Shown: positions 11,501 through 22,330 of the stretch, in pieces
How positions within the stretch are numbered: the first letter of the stretch is position 1
Layout of the letters: every line of letters starts with the position of its first letter
NCBI GenBank assembly: GCA_964030785.1
Contig: OZ034975.1
Coordinates: 36,209,369 to 36,273,368, forward strand
Direction: 5' to 3'
Source: Siderastrea siderea
Lineage: Eukaryota; Cnidaria; Anthozoa; Scleractinia; Rhizangiidae
DNA length: 64,000 bases
Made by a program: the position numbers and the translations under genes
The notes under the pieces: generated by a model
Seen by the model: only the letters and a program-made list of their open reading frames with translations
Told to the model about the DNA's origin: nothing
Database searches by the model: none

Positions 11501-13400
11501 AGGGACAATCAGTTGATAAGGTTTGATATTAATCAAGTGCAGTCAAGAGCTGACCTTTTTTTTTTACCTATTATCAGATGAAGTAATCTCTGCTACACTG
11601 AGTGTTTGGCAGATGCAATTGACCAAGAATCCCTATAATACACATCGTCCCTTGGTGTGAAATTAGGAATTGATTCAAAGGGGGTGTTTACAAGGTATCA
11701 CTGCAACTTTCATTCTGATACGTGCTGAAAACTTGTACTGTGTTAACATAAAGTGTGTTTTCTGGTGGTTTGAGTTTTGTGCTACAATCAAATTATTGAA
11801 ACAATAAGAATGATACTGTGTTTACATGATGCAAGAGTGAAAATCTCGATCTGGTTTAGTGAACCTGCACTGGTATAACTTATTCTAGTCTGAGATTTTG
11901 TGCTGGTACCGTGTAAACAAATAAGAGCTACAACAGAGAGTTTGGTGAACTCATACCAGAATGACAGTTGCACCAATATCATGTACACGCCCCTAAGACC
12001 ATCATTGCTATACAATATCATTGCAATGTACACGTTGTAAGCAGTTGGGTCCAAAGATATACCCTCTAAGGCCACAAAGATTTCAATACTTTTCCACATC
12101 CTATCTACAGGAAAAGAGCACATCCTAACTTTCACATATAACATCCCTTCGTAGCACTCTTTCCCATTATTCTCTGAAATTTCTTAGTGTGCCATCTTGT
12201 TGTTAAGTTGTTTGCATGTTACCAAACCTTTGTTGGACCCTGATGATAAACCAGTTTTTTTAATGTCCTTTACCACAGTGATTACCATAAATGCTCTGTT
12301 AAACCCACTGGGGGCTTCTTTATTTTCAGACATACTAGAAGGGGGACTTAATAGAGTGGGGAGCTTATTCAAAACTCTCCAGGAATGAAAGATGACACAA
12401 TCTTTTTTTTTTTCTGCGGAGTGCTGGCCAGCTTTAATAGATAGCAATACAGTCTTCATGCACTTGCCATGCACAATCTTAAAAGTGAAACCCATCCAAG
12501 CTCATACAAATGTGTTCTACTGAAATGTAGCCCACAAAAAAAAGATAACATGATTAGAAAAGAGTTTTGCATCCAAAATCAGGAACTAATCCTAAAATTT
12601 GAATGAACACAAGTCTCTTGCCATATAAGCTCTCTTTGAGAGACTAGATGAGCAAAACCATCATTGATATACTGAAAACAGAACTTGATAGAAAAGCACT
12701 GAAACTGTCCCATATGAAATTGCAAGTTGGAAACGTTTTAGATCAAGAATATAGTGCAATTCTAACTTGAACTATGTCACACCGTACCTTCTGTCATTTT
12801 GTGGCCATGGGGGGGGGGGGGGGGAGGGGGCTCAATAGAGAGGGGGGATTGAAGCTCAAGATGGGGGATTATTGGGGAGATCTTGATTTTTGCTGCCTAC
12901 TACTCCCGTCATGTTGTTTGCTGCCCAAAAATATCTTAAAGGGACTGAATGCTGTTAACCAAAAAGAGGGAAAGCCTCAGGCCGTAAACAAGGTCATCAA
13001 TCAAAACAATAAATGGTATTATTAAAATGTTTATTTTAAATTTCCACATTTGTTAGAACAATATTTAACATAATAATTTAATTTACATCATTGTTTTTCA
13101 TTTATTCTGATACCATGTAATTGAGCGACTGCTGGCTGCTCCATTGCCGGATTAGCATTATTTGTAACACTAGTGGCAATTACCATGATTAAAGACGTTC
13201 ATGAGTATCATACACAAAAATGCAAAATGTAGGGCATTCCAGCTAAATAAACATACAGGGCTGCAATTAATTTTAAAGCAGCAGCTGTACAAGCAACTAA
13301 GGTGGTAATATACTCAAGATAGCCTCCCACTTCCAAGCGAGCAGGTAAAGATACACCTGTACTGCCGATATTGTCTCTGCCCGTATGATTCTTAGGAAAT
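8513..13400. other. No gene recognised; short repeats and low-complexity sequence
   Basis: No convincing exon series. Around 9281-9450 is a single-copy relative of 23816-23893 joined to 24414-24500. A possible isolated 51-nt exon is at 10416-10466. A poly-G tract lies at 12810-12823. Frames of 60-118 codons on both strands here have no recognisable domains and look like chance frames. Confidence 0.4.
10416..10466 (+). other. Possible orphan micro-exon, galactosyltransferase-like peptide
   Basis: Flanked by a poly-T tract plus TTTAG and a GTAAGT donor, the 51 nt read YWEMLNEEFDAFGDIIT. The pattern of acidic residues before (Y/F)-x-DII resembles a short stretch of family GT31 beta-1,3-galactosyltransferases. 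No neighbouring exons were found, so it may be coincidence or an exon relic. Confidence 0.2.
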
Positions 13401-13419
13401 GGCTATAGTTTTTGATGTT

Positions 13420-14025
13420 CCACTTGCGCGGTAAACGGTTCTATCGATGGAACAATTTCAATCCATTACAAGCAACTTTGAATGTTTATAGCAAAAAGTA
13501 GAAAAAAAATCTCCACGGTAGAAACGAGCATTACATAAAACATGCCAAGAACTACCTGTGTTATGAATGTTAGCTTTAAATATTCCGAAATGACGTTGAA
13601 AATCCGCTAAATGTTCAAATACCACTTGCCCGGTAAACTGTTCTATCGACGGAACAATTTCAATCCATCATGAGCAACTTTGAACGTTTATAGCAAAAAG
13701 TAGAAGAAAAATCGTGAAGGTAGAAACGAGCATTACATAAAACATGGCAAAAACTACACGTGTTATGAATGTTAGCTTTAAATATGCAGAAACGACGTTG
13801 AAAATGCGGACAATGTTCACATACCACTTGTCCGGTAAACTGTTCTATCGATGGAACAATTTCAATCCATCACGAGCAAGTTTGAACGTTTATAGCAAAT
13901 AGTAGAAGAAAAATCGTGAAGGTAGAAACGAGCATTACATAAAACATGGCAAAAACTACATGTATTATGAATGTTAGCTTTAAATATGCTGAAACGACGT
14001 TGAAAATCCGCTAAATGTTCACATA
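13420..14025. repeat. Three-copy tandem repeat, 202-bp period
   Basis: Units start at about 13420, 13622 and 13824, each with CCACTTG, GGTAAAC, TTCTATCGA(T/C)GGAACAATTT, GTTTATAGCAAA, GTAGAAACGAGCATTACATA and GAATGTTAGCTTTAAATAT. The spacing is constant at about 202 bp and units are highly similar. No coding capacity is evident. Confidence 0.85.
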
Positions 14026-14524
14026 CCCAGACGGTTCCCAACAAATCCCTTAAAATTTGAAACCATTCTGGACCCCAGACCTCTCCCCGTCGTGCACATG
14101 CGCAGACGTTGTTCAGCTCTGTCGGTGAAGACCCACTCGATAGAATCGAAGGCTTTTTCGAAGTTAAAAACGAAACAACAAAATTGCGATACCTGGAACA
14201 TGGGTCTCTTTAGTGAGGTCCTTAATCTCAATTTATCAATTCAACTTATAAAGCAATTAAACTTATGCTTTGTCCTATCTACTAACCTTTGGACTGGATG
14301 AATTATGCTTGTACTTGGTACAACTTCCTCTGTAAAAGTAAAACCTTCTATGTGAACAATAGCCCTTTTCACTGTTACCTTTTCTCATTTGAATTACAAT
14401 GTTTTTGAACGTAGATATCGATGTGAGGCAATCTCGGGCAATTAATTTGCACTTTTCCTCACATCCGGCACGTTCAAACATATTGTAATGAAAATGAGAA
14501 AGGTTAACTGTGAAAAGGGCTGTT

Positions 14525-15350
14525 AAACCATCCACACTAAAATAGCCAAGTGTACTTAACCGCTAATTCAAGAGCGATTGAAGAGAGATTGTGTTATTTG
14601 CACGTCGCTTTCGAGAACTACCTTATAGTAAGCGTTAAGACACTGAACACAGCATAACCCGATTTGAGGAGAGGGGGGAATCATAATAAGACTTAGTGTA
14701 GACTGCCGTAAAGCCTTAAGGGTAAGTTTAAAACAAAAGCTCATAAAACTGGCAAGTAAAACCTTAATGAGTCCAAGTTTAAGTTTCAACTTTATTCAAT
14801 AACATTGAGCTTTGAGGTACTGCGTAGACAAGCCTAATGGCTAAGTACATGTATGTTAGGTCATGTAACCTTATGTCACTATGGAAAGCAAGGTGAAGAT
14901 ACACGAACATGCGTCTCGGATGTCTTTAACAGAGCCCTGGTATTGACAGAATAAGATATCTGAATTTCGTAGATGTATTTATTGTTGTTATTTACCTCCA
15001 ATAACTCTAGCTCTGAATCAAGGTTTGCTTTATAGTGCTTGTCATAATCAGTGTTCGGCGGCGGAAAACTGAATGAAGTGTCTTTCAGCCTAGACGCAAG
15101 TTCCGTTTGCGAGCCGCCTAGTCTCCTTCTGAAAAACCTGACGACCACGAGCGTTTCGGATGACTCAAGGATGAAGGTCCAGGTAAGACGAACATTTTTG
15201 TTGTTTACTCCAACCTCCACCACAGCTTTAGGATTGTCCGGTACATTTGTCCATCGAAAAGCCCCTAGAAATGCATGAGAGCGAAGAAAAGAGGAAAATT
15301 TTCAAGAAGTTTAGAGGCCACTAATAATGTTTCGGGTCCAGTTTAAGGAA
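14525..15350. repeat. Segmental duplication, copy 2 (partner 1-770)
   Basis: Second copy of the duplicated exon-plus-intron segment, in the same orientation as copy 1. The matching block starts at CCATCCACACTAAAATAGCC (about 14528) and ends with ATGTTTCGGGTCCAG (about 15341). Divergence includes small indels and the insertion near 15265-15320. Confidence 0.75.
14897..15264 (-). CDS. Minus-strand copy of the receptor N-terminal-domain exon (open)
   Basis: On the minus strand, after a TTTCTAG acceptor, the frame is open for about 120 codons: RWTNVPDNPKAVVEVGVNNK, TWTFILESSETLVVVRFF, NNKYIYEIQISYSVN. It is a diverged homologue of receptor exon 2. The donor is uncertain because the GT found in the intact gene is not at the same place. 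No signal exon or downstream Ig exon on the minus strand was found in the window. It may be an exon of an unseen gene or an orphan. Confidence 0.6.
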
Positions 15351-15844
15351 GTAAAGAACTTCGTCATTTACATATATATATTTTACACGCTTCAACTGAA
15401 AAAAAAAACATGAATTACCAACAGTAGTATGACAAACAATCAATTTGTGGCCAGAAAATTCATCGGGATTTCTCGTCAAAACGCACGCAATTTACTGCTT
15501 AATGATCCAATGGCAATGGTCCCACATACCGTCCACACAAAGTCCAACAACTTGTATTTCAAGAATAATATTTTAGGGCTATAGTCAAGTAACGTACTCG
15601 TATATATTTTACTCCAAGACTTTGTGAACGGGGAAAACACCACTTTGGAATCACTTAACTAGCTTAAGCGGATGTAATTTCCGATCTACCCTTTACTGAA
15701 ACAACTCTAAACAAATATGAACTTTTGTGTTTTTGTGGCCTGATACCATTAGAGGTATGCTGAGATGGAATTTAGCGTTTATTGAACATTCCCCCATTAA
15801 CTTTCACTATGTTTGAATGTTATTTTTCAGGTAGCCTAAATACA

Positions 15845-16015
15845 TACATACATACATAAACTTTATTGAAGTGTCAGGGGTATTTAGCTATGGATAGCTA
15901 ATTGGGGACACTAGCAAATACAAATATAAAAATATAAAGTATTAATATTATATAAAATAGATATAAAAATAGGTAATTAACAACTTAAATATATTTTATA
16001 GGTCTAATTAGTTAA
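15845..16015 (-). mobile_element. Possible LINE 3'-end remnant with (ACAT)n tail
   Basis: A (ACAT)n tract is followed by AAACTTTATTGAAGTGTCAG. On the minus strand this resembles a retroelement 3' end closing with a microsatellite. No protein-coding part remains. The assignment is weak. Confidence 0.3.
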
Positions 16016-16225
16016 AAGATAAGTTCAAGATTACCTAAATTAGTTGTATTATAATTATGTTGAGCAAGCATAGCAGCTGCATCTTCCGTCCAAAACATCT
16101 GTAAGGTTAATGGCCCGAAATGCATATCGATAATGAAATTTAGCTGCAAACGCTAATTTAAAAGACAAATCTGCTTAAAAAAGAAACTTCGAACATAATG
16201 TGGTCATTACCGTGAAAACAATTTA

Positions 16226-16265
16226 ATTATTCTCTCTAGGGGCTCCGCACAAAAAAGCCTTAGAA
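16226..16265. repeat. DIRS-like element, left inverted terminal repeat
   Basis: ATTATTCTCTCTAGGGGC, then TCCGCA and GCCTTAGA. It matches the reverse complement of the right end (TATTCTCTCCGGGGCT, TCCGCA, GCCTTAGA) with small gaps. Confidence 0.7.
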
Positions 16266-16340
16266 CGCTGATTACGTAACCCTAGCATGCTGCGTTCAGT
16301 CCGTGGCAATCCATCACGTGTCTCATTAGTATGGGGCTCT

Positions 16341-16347
16341 TATATAA
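16341..16347 (+). promoter_or_regulatory. TATA box of the DIRS-like element
   Basis: TATATAA at 16341 lies about 110 nt before the ATG at 16453. An initiator-like TCATTCAGTC follows at about 16371-16380, close to the usual 30-nt spacing. This supports transcription from inside the left end. Confidence 0.5.
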
Positions 16348-16452
16348 GGCCACTCCCTTGTCGCGATAGCTCATTCAGTCTTTTCGGTGTTTCGAATGCT
16401 TCTTCTCGCGTTTTTTGTTTTCGCTTCATCGCTGCGCCACACTTTAATTCTT

Positions 16453-16638
16453 ATGGCTGACCAAGTTCCTGTTGTTCCGGCTGATGTTCAACAATTACAA
16501 GACGCTTTAGCAGTTCCGCCAGCACAAGCCGGAGCTGCTCAGGACGCTCAAAATATTGATGGCGGCGATCCACCAGCTGCAGTAGCGCAAGTTGCGGTCC
16601 CTGCAGCTCAACCTGCTCATCAACCTCATGCTGATGTA
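16453..16638 (+). CDS. DIRS-like gag, first exon
   Basis: From the ATG at 16453 the frame reads MADQVPVVPADVQQLQDALA and continues Ala/Pro/Gln-rich. At GCTGATGTA/GTAAGT there is a strong donor, and the next exon starts in the same phase at 17852. An in-frame upstream ATG at 16399 would add a hydrophobic stretch and is less likely. If unspliced, the frame continues to 16758 with a hydrophobic tail unlike gag. The intron is an inference from splice signals, phase and downstream coiled-coil gag sequence. Confidence 0.55.
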
Positions 16639-17851
16639 GTAAGTCGTTCTTGCCTTTCGTTCGCCTGCTTTGCTTTCTTTCCGCTATTGGTGGCTAGCGT
16701 TTACGTTTTGCGGATCGCCGCAGCTTTAGTTTCCCGTTTGGTTAGCTTTCTACGCTAGTTTGTCTTGATTATAGCGTTGTTGAGTTTGCCTCACCAAAGT
16801 GTTAGTGAGTTTGTCTCACCGAAGTGTCAGTGAGTTTGTCTCACCGAAGTGTCAGTGAGTTTGTCTCACCGAAGTGTTAGTGTGTTTGTCTCACCGAAGT
16901 GTTAGTGAGTTTGCCTCACCGAAGTGTTTTTGTGAGTTTGTCTCACCAAAGTGTTAGTGAGTTTGTCTCACCGAAGTGTTAGTGAGTTTGTCTCACCGAA
17001 GTGTTAGTGAGTTTGTCTCACCGAAGTGTTAGTGAGTTTGTCTCAGCGAAGTGTTAGTGAGTTTGTCTCACCGAAGTGTCAGTGAGTTTGTCTTACCGAT
17101 CGAAGTGTCAGTGAGTTTGTCTCACCGAATTGTTAGTGAGTTTGTCTCACCGAAGTGTTAGTGAGTTTGTCTCACCGAAGTGTTAGTGAGTTTGTCTCAC
17201 CGAAGTGTTAGTGAGTTTCTCTCACCGAAGTGTTAGTGAGTTTCTCTCACCGAAGTGTTAGTGAGTTTGCCTCACCGAAGTGTTTTAGTGAAGTTTGTCT
17301 CACCGAAGTGTTTTAGTGAGTTTGTCTCACCGAAGTGTTTTTAGTGAGTTTGTCTCAACAAAATGTTGAAGTGAGTTTGTCTCGTCGTAGTTCTATTATG
17401 AGTTTCCCTCACTGAAGTGTTGTAGTGAGTTTGTCTCACCGAGATATTCTAGTGAGTTTGTCTCACCTAGATGTTCTAGTGCGTTTGTCTCGCTGTAGTT
17501 CTATTGTGAGTTTACCTCTCTAAGTGTTATAGTGAGTCTACCTCGTTGATGTGTCGTAGTGAGTTTGTCTCGCCGAGATGTTCTAGTGAGTTTGCCTCTC
17601 TGAAGCGTTTTATCAGTTTGTCTCACCCAAATGTCATTGTGGGTTTGTCTTTCTAGGATATTTATATTGTGCGTTTGTCTCGTTGCCGGAGCTTTTCTCT
17701 CCGCTTGCGGCGATGTTAAGAGTTTATCTCGTTGAAGAACTGTTATTGTGTTTTGTCTCGCTTTAGAGTGCTAGAGTGAATTTGTCTCACTTCATGTGTT
17801 TTAGCGATTTTGTCCGGCCGTGTGCTAATTTTTTACCTTCTTTGGTTTAAG
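16639..17851 (+). repeat. Putative gag intron filled by a 25-bp minisatellite
   Basis: From about 16790 to 17340 near-identical 25-bp units (TGTTAGTGAGTTTGTCTCAC and CGAAG) repeat without a break. To about 17800 units are diverged and vary in length. Each unit contains GTGAG...CTCAC, a small inverted repeat, and GTGAGT, which matches a 5' splice-site consensus. The array ends at TTTTTTACCTTCTTTGGTTTAAG, a reasonable acceptor before the gag coiled coil. Confidence 0.8.
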
Positions 17852-18379
17852 AATGTTAATGCATTGAAAGACAAGGTAGAGCGGTTGGAATCAACCCTGA
17901 CTCGTACTAGCGTTACGTTGGCCCTCGATACTGTGCGTCAGCTGGCCAGCCGCCCTACTCCCCTGGTTGACCGGTACGCCCTTATTGCTGCTCTTGAACA
18001 GTTGGCAGATGTTTCAAGGGAGACTGTCCGCCCCGATCGCAAGAGATTCGATGCGATCTTTAAACAGTGCAGACCACTTGTCGATGAACCCCGCCTTGCC
18101 GCCATTATCATCAATTTGTTGGGTGACAAGGAAGAGAAACTGGTAGTGGGCCAGATTCATAAGCTTTTGAAATCAAGCAATCCGTCTCCGTCGCCACGTG
18201 GTCCTTACCTTCAATTTGGCCAAAGTTCTCAGCCGGGTCCCAGTTCTTGGGGCCCTATGTTCTCCACCGGCTTCAGAGGCCGTAGAGGCGGGCGCTCAGG
18301 TCCCTTGCGGGGCAAATAGTTCAATTGTAAGGGTGTAGGGCACTTTATTGCCAATTGCCCTTTGAATAAGAGGAAATAA
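17852..18379 (+). pseudogene. DIRS-like gag, second exon, with coiled coil and interrupted zinc knuckle
   Basis: Reads NVNALKDKVERLESTLTRT (coiled coil), then an alpha-helical region (YALIAALEQLADVSRETV, FDAIFKQCRPLVDEPRLAAI) and a Gly/Arg-rich RGRRGGRSG stretch, typical of nucleic-acid-binding gag proteins. A TAG at 18317-18319 ends the frame. The next codons read FNCKGVGHFIANCPLNKRK and TAA, so the stop sits exactly where the first Cys of a C-x2-C-x4-H-x4-C knuckle is expected. The copy has probably lost its full zinc knuckle, unless the stop is suppressed. Confidence 0.7.
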
Positions 18380-18543
18380 TAAAAATGTACTGTTTGTGAG
18401 TCAGTTCCTTCTGAATTTCGTTTTTTCTCTTGTGTGTCTAGTTGTATTCTCGTTTCCCCGCTCGAGCTAGGCTTCCCTGAAGGGGTTATCTTATACCCTT
18501 CATTGCTCTGTCCCTGGACGGGGTATTTCGGGGTTGCTTCGCT

Positions 18544-20779
18544 TTGGGGTTTTCCCCCCTCATAGTCCGCTTCATTTCCTTTCAGGGGAATTGTAAACGA
18601 TTTAAGACATTTCATTTCAACCCAGAAGAAGCTGCGCTCCTGCGTGTTTCCGTTACCTGGTGTGATTGGAAGGGTAAACCCCAAGGCGTCGTAACCCCGG
18701 TACCCTCGGTTCAGATGGTTTCCTCGCTCATGGCCAAAGCTTCACCTAGTCTTCTTTCATTCCGAAACCCGGACGCTTTTGTAGCTGGGGAGTTGCACAG
18801 GCATGTTGACAAGTGGGAGGAAATCCTCGCCCAGCATCCAAAACAAGATGAGATTTTATCATACATCAAATATAAGGTTAACGTTAAGGACTTTTTCACC
18901 CGCTTTCGAGGGGATTTTCAAGGAACATTTTACGATTCTCCTTGCCCGCCAAGAGCAGAGTTCAGCAATAACAAATCGTGTCTTGGCTTTGAGGATTTTA
19001 TTTCTTCTACAATCTTGGAACGTGTTAAAAACGGATCTCTCTCAGTCTGGGGAAGGGTTGGTGAAGACGATCCCCCTCATCTTGTTATGCCATTGACTAT
19101 TAAGAACCCTCTAAGCCAAGGTTATGCCACGATGAACGCTTTCTCAATTTGTGGATAAGAGATTTGCCCCTCAAGTTGGATTACATATCTGATTTACCTC
19201 GTTATGTCGGAAAATACCATTTCCAAACAACTATGGACGATAAAAGTGGTTATGACCACGTTGAAATTTCCGAAGAGAGTAGAAAATATTTTGGCCTACA
19301 ATGGCAAGGCTGGTATTTTGTTTATAATACTATCCCTTTTGGCTGGAAGGGCAGTGCATACGTCTACCACTCTATTGGTATGGCTGCTACCAGCTACATT
19401 AGATCCCTGGGAGTGCCATGTAGCCAGTATATTGATGACAGACATGTTGGACAGCTTTCTCCTCCCCCTGAATCACGTGCGTCTGCGGAGGATTGGTCGG
19501 ATTTAGAGTTTGCCAATGCTGCCATTTTCATAGCTGCTTTTGTTCTTATTTCTTTGGGATATTTTATTGGCTTATCCAAGTCTTCGCTTATCCCTGCTCG
19601 AGTAGTCAAATTCCTTGGATTCTTGGTTGACTCTCAACTTTGCGCCTTCCTTTTACCGGAGGATAAGAAGATTAAGTTTGCAACTTTACGTGAGCACATC
19701 TTAGCCAACCGGGAGGTCTCAGTTAAGACCCTCCAGCGTCTGGCGGGTAAAATATCTTCTTTTTGTATCGCGGTCCCTGCGGCCTTGCTCTATGCTAGGG
19801 ACATTTTCCGGTCCACTGCTGGCTTCACTAGGTCTTCGCGTTTAGTTCGGGTGACGGGAGCCCTCAGGAAGGAAATAGAACATTGGCGCTTCCTTGACTC
19901 TTGGGAAGGTTGTCTGCCGTGGCTTAATGAAAAACACGTTGTGGTCAAGATTTCCTCTGACGCTTCGAATTCTGGTTGGGGAGGTTCTATCGTGTCACCG
20001 GGCTTGCCGCCTTTCGAAGTTCGCGATTACTGGACCAGCGATACTAGATCTCACCCGATTGTCATTAAAGAAGCCCTCGCCTTTGTTAATACCTTGCAAG
20101 CTGGTAAATCCCTCGTTACCAATGCGCGTGTGGATGCTCACTCCGACAGTTTTGCCTTTTTACAGTCTTGGGAGAAACAAGGCGGTAGGAATGTGCAGCT
20201 CAATGACGCTCTCAAAAAGTTGCACGAAACAGCCTTCGCGCTCAACGCAGTAATTTCGCTCAAGTATGTCCCATCTTCTGCCAATCCAGCCGATCCGCCG
20301 TCCCGTGTCTTGTCGGATCTGGATTGCACGCTTTCTAGGACAGCTTGGCGAGAACTAGAACAGAAGTTTGGTCCTCATACAATTGACCTCATGTCTCTGG
20401 ATTCGAACGCCCAGATTGATAGCAAGGGCAAAACGTTAAGGCACTTCACCCCCTTTTTACGCCGCACTCTTTAGGGGTGAACGTTTTTGCTCAAACTATT
20501 TCGCCAGCCGAGAATGCTTACGTGTTTCCTCCATTTGTGCTCGTTGGTTCACTTTTGAGATTTCTGCTGGAATCCGAGCTGTGCTTCTCTATCGTCGTTC
20601 CCAAGCTCTACCCACTCCCGTTTTGGTGGCCTATCCTGGTTTCTCGCAGCCACGCCCGTTTACAATTGGGAAGTAAAGGGGATTTGGGGATTCTTCTTTT
20701 TCCTTCACGTAATGCAAGTTTTGAAACTCGCCCACTTCCATGGGACCTTTTTGCCTTCAGAGTAGCGAGTGGAAAGTAG
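18544..20779 (+). pseudogene. DIRS-like reverse transcriptase / RNase H with two frameshifts
   Basis: The N-terminal part (18544-19110) contains GKPQGVVTPVP and WGRVGEDDPPHLVMPLTI. A frame change near 19105-19113 leads into PSKPRLCHDERFLNLW, TTMDDKSGYDHV, YNTIPFGWKGSAYVYH and the polymerase YIDDRHVG box. RNase H follows with KISSDASNSGWGGSI, KEALAFVNTL and VDAHSDSFAF. Near 20458 one more base is lost; the + frame continues as GVNVFAQ, NAYVFPPFVL and LPFWWPIL, the C-terminal region usual in DIRS polymerases. The true start is unclear (no early ATG); a CCTTTCAG acceptor lies just before the frame at about 18580. Confidence 0.8.
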
Positions 20780-22145
20780 ACATTTTCCTCTTTTTCTCTC
20801 TCAGTCCAGACGACCCAGAATTTGGAGACCGGCTGTCCCATGTCCGCAATGTGCCTATCTCAACGATGATTCGTTTAACTTTTGTCAGAGGTGTGGATTT
20901 AGAAGAGATCTAGTTGTTGTGGATAACGCCCGAGACCTGGTAAAAATCGACCTTAAAGATATTGAAGAAAGTATTTCGGAACTCAAGGAGATCAGGTCCA
21001 ACAAACCTTATGAGAAACAAAAGTCCTCTACTCACCGGGAGCTGGTTAGGTTTCTGGCATCTTTACCCACTCCCAAGTCTCTCCCCTCTGCCTCCCCTGG
21101 GGACATCCAGAAATTCCTCGTTTGGAAGGACAAGTCAGGCCGAACAAAAGTCCATCAGATGTCATGTCCACAAGCGGGCCAAACTCGACTTTCCTCTTGT
21201 AGTTGCCCTACGAGGTTAGCTGCCGGTACGGTCGACAGCCTGTTGGGAAAGCTCAGGGCCATCTTTGCTGAAGCTGGACTCGGGGGAGAATGGGATGACA
21301 GGTTGGGAATTGGAAATCCTGTTTCCCATCCATCTATTAAGAACTATTTGAAATTAATTAAGGAAGAACAGGCTAAAGCCAGAGTTTGCCCAAAGAAGGC
21401 TGTACCTTTGTTTCTTGAAAAACTTCAAATTATAGCTCAGTTTATTCTCGCTCAACTTCAAAGCCCACGGATCTCCCCTATTTCCCTGTATATTTTTAGT
21501 CGAGATCTTTGTTTTTTCACTACCGACTTTTTCTCGGGAGACCGCTCTTCCGATTTGGGTAGGGTCCTGTCCAGAGTGGTTTTATATTTTCCCGATTCCT
21601 CTGGGATATTATTTAACCATACGTTTGGGAAAACTTTGAGAGGGGATTCGGTTAACACGTTTGCAGTGCGTCGCTGCGACAATCTAGTTGTGTGCCCAGT
21701 CAAGAATTTTGAGCGTTATATTGCAGTCGCTAAGTTAATTAAAATCAACCTAGGTCAGGGTTTTTTATTTCGTGTTACTAAAGGTAATAATGTTACCCAG
21801 GAACCTTTTATTGGTTCTGCAGTTCATGGTCGTCTAAAGTTCTATCTAGACCAAATTCAAGCCAATGATGGAGAAACTCCTCACAGCTCTCGTAGTGGCT
21901 GCTCCATAACGCTTTCTCTGCTCGGAGCCTCCAAGGAAGCAGTTGCTAACCATGTCGGTTGGGCTAGTACGAAGATGGTTGACCACTATAATGACCTCCG
22001 GAGCATATTACGCCCTAATGCTCCAGCTGCGTTACTCTCTGCGGAAGCTTCTGGCTCTTCATGCAATGTTGCTATGGCTTACGAGTCCTTTGCGGATATT
22101 TCTTCCTTTAAGCCAGTTTTTTCCATAGAGCTTTTTTCTCTGTAA
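20769..22145 (+). CDS. DIRS-like tyrosine recombinase
   Basis: An open frame of about 458 codons overlaps the end of the polymerase frame. Residues 25-42 form a zinc ribbon (CPQC...CQRC). The catalytic set is complete: R259 in FFSGDRSSDLGR, H372/R375 in HSSR, H395 in NHVGWAS and Y407 in VDHYNDL. It would integrate circular element DNA by strand exchange. There is no ATG near the start; a TTTTTCTCTCTCAG acceptor at about 20803 suggests translation from a spliced RNA. A His/Cys-rich CSC cluster lies at about residue 144. Confidence 0.85.
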   Translation: MESRHFPLFLSQSRRPRIWRPAVPCPQCAYLNDDSFNFCQRCGFRRDLVVVDNARDLVKIDLKDIEESISELKEIRSNKPYEKQKSSTHRELVRFLASLPTPKSLPSASPGDIQKFLVWKDKSGRTKVHQMSCPQAGQTRLSSCSCPTRLAAGTVDSLLGKLRAIFAEAGLGGEWDDRLGIGNPVSHPSIKNYLKLIKEEQAKARVCPKKAVPLFLEKLQIIAQFILAQLQSPRISPISLYIFSRDLCFFTTDFFSGDRSSDLGRVLSRVVLYFPDSSGILFNHTFGKTLRGDSVNTFAVRRCDNLVVCPVKNFERYIAVAKLIKINLGQGFLFRVTKGNNVTQEPFIGSAVHGRLKFYLDQIQANDGETPHSSRSGCSITLSLLGASKEAVANHVGWASTKMVDHYNDLRSILRPNAPAALLSAEASGSSCNVAMAYESFADISSFKPVFSIELFSL

Positions 22146-22330
22146 ATGCTTAAACTTTGTTCTAGATTAAAGACTTGTTAGCTTCTGTAAGTTTCTGGCC
22201 TATTTTTTAGTATCGTTTGAGTTTTGGGAGGAATGTACGTTCAGAGTTTATGGGATCATAGATTTTATATTCATATGGAGTTTCCAGGAGACTCTCCGCC
22301 GTAGGGCTGAGTCTCCCATATCTTATCTAG

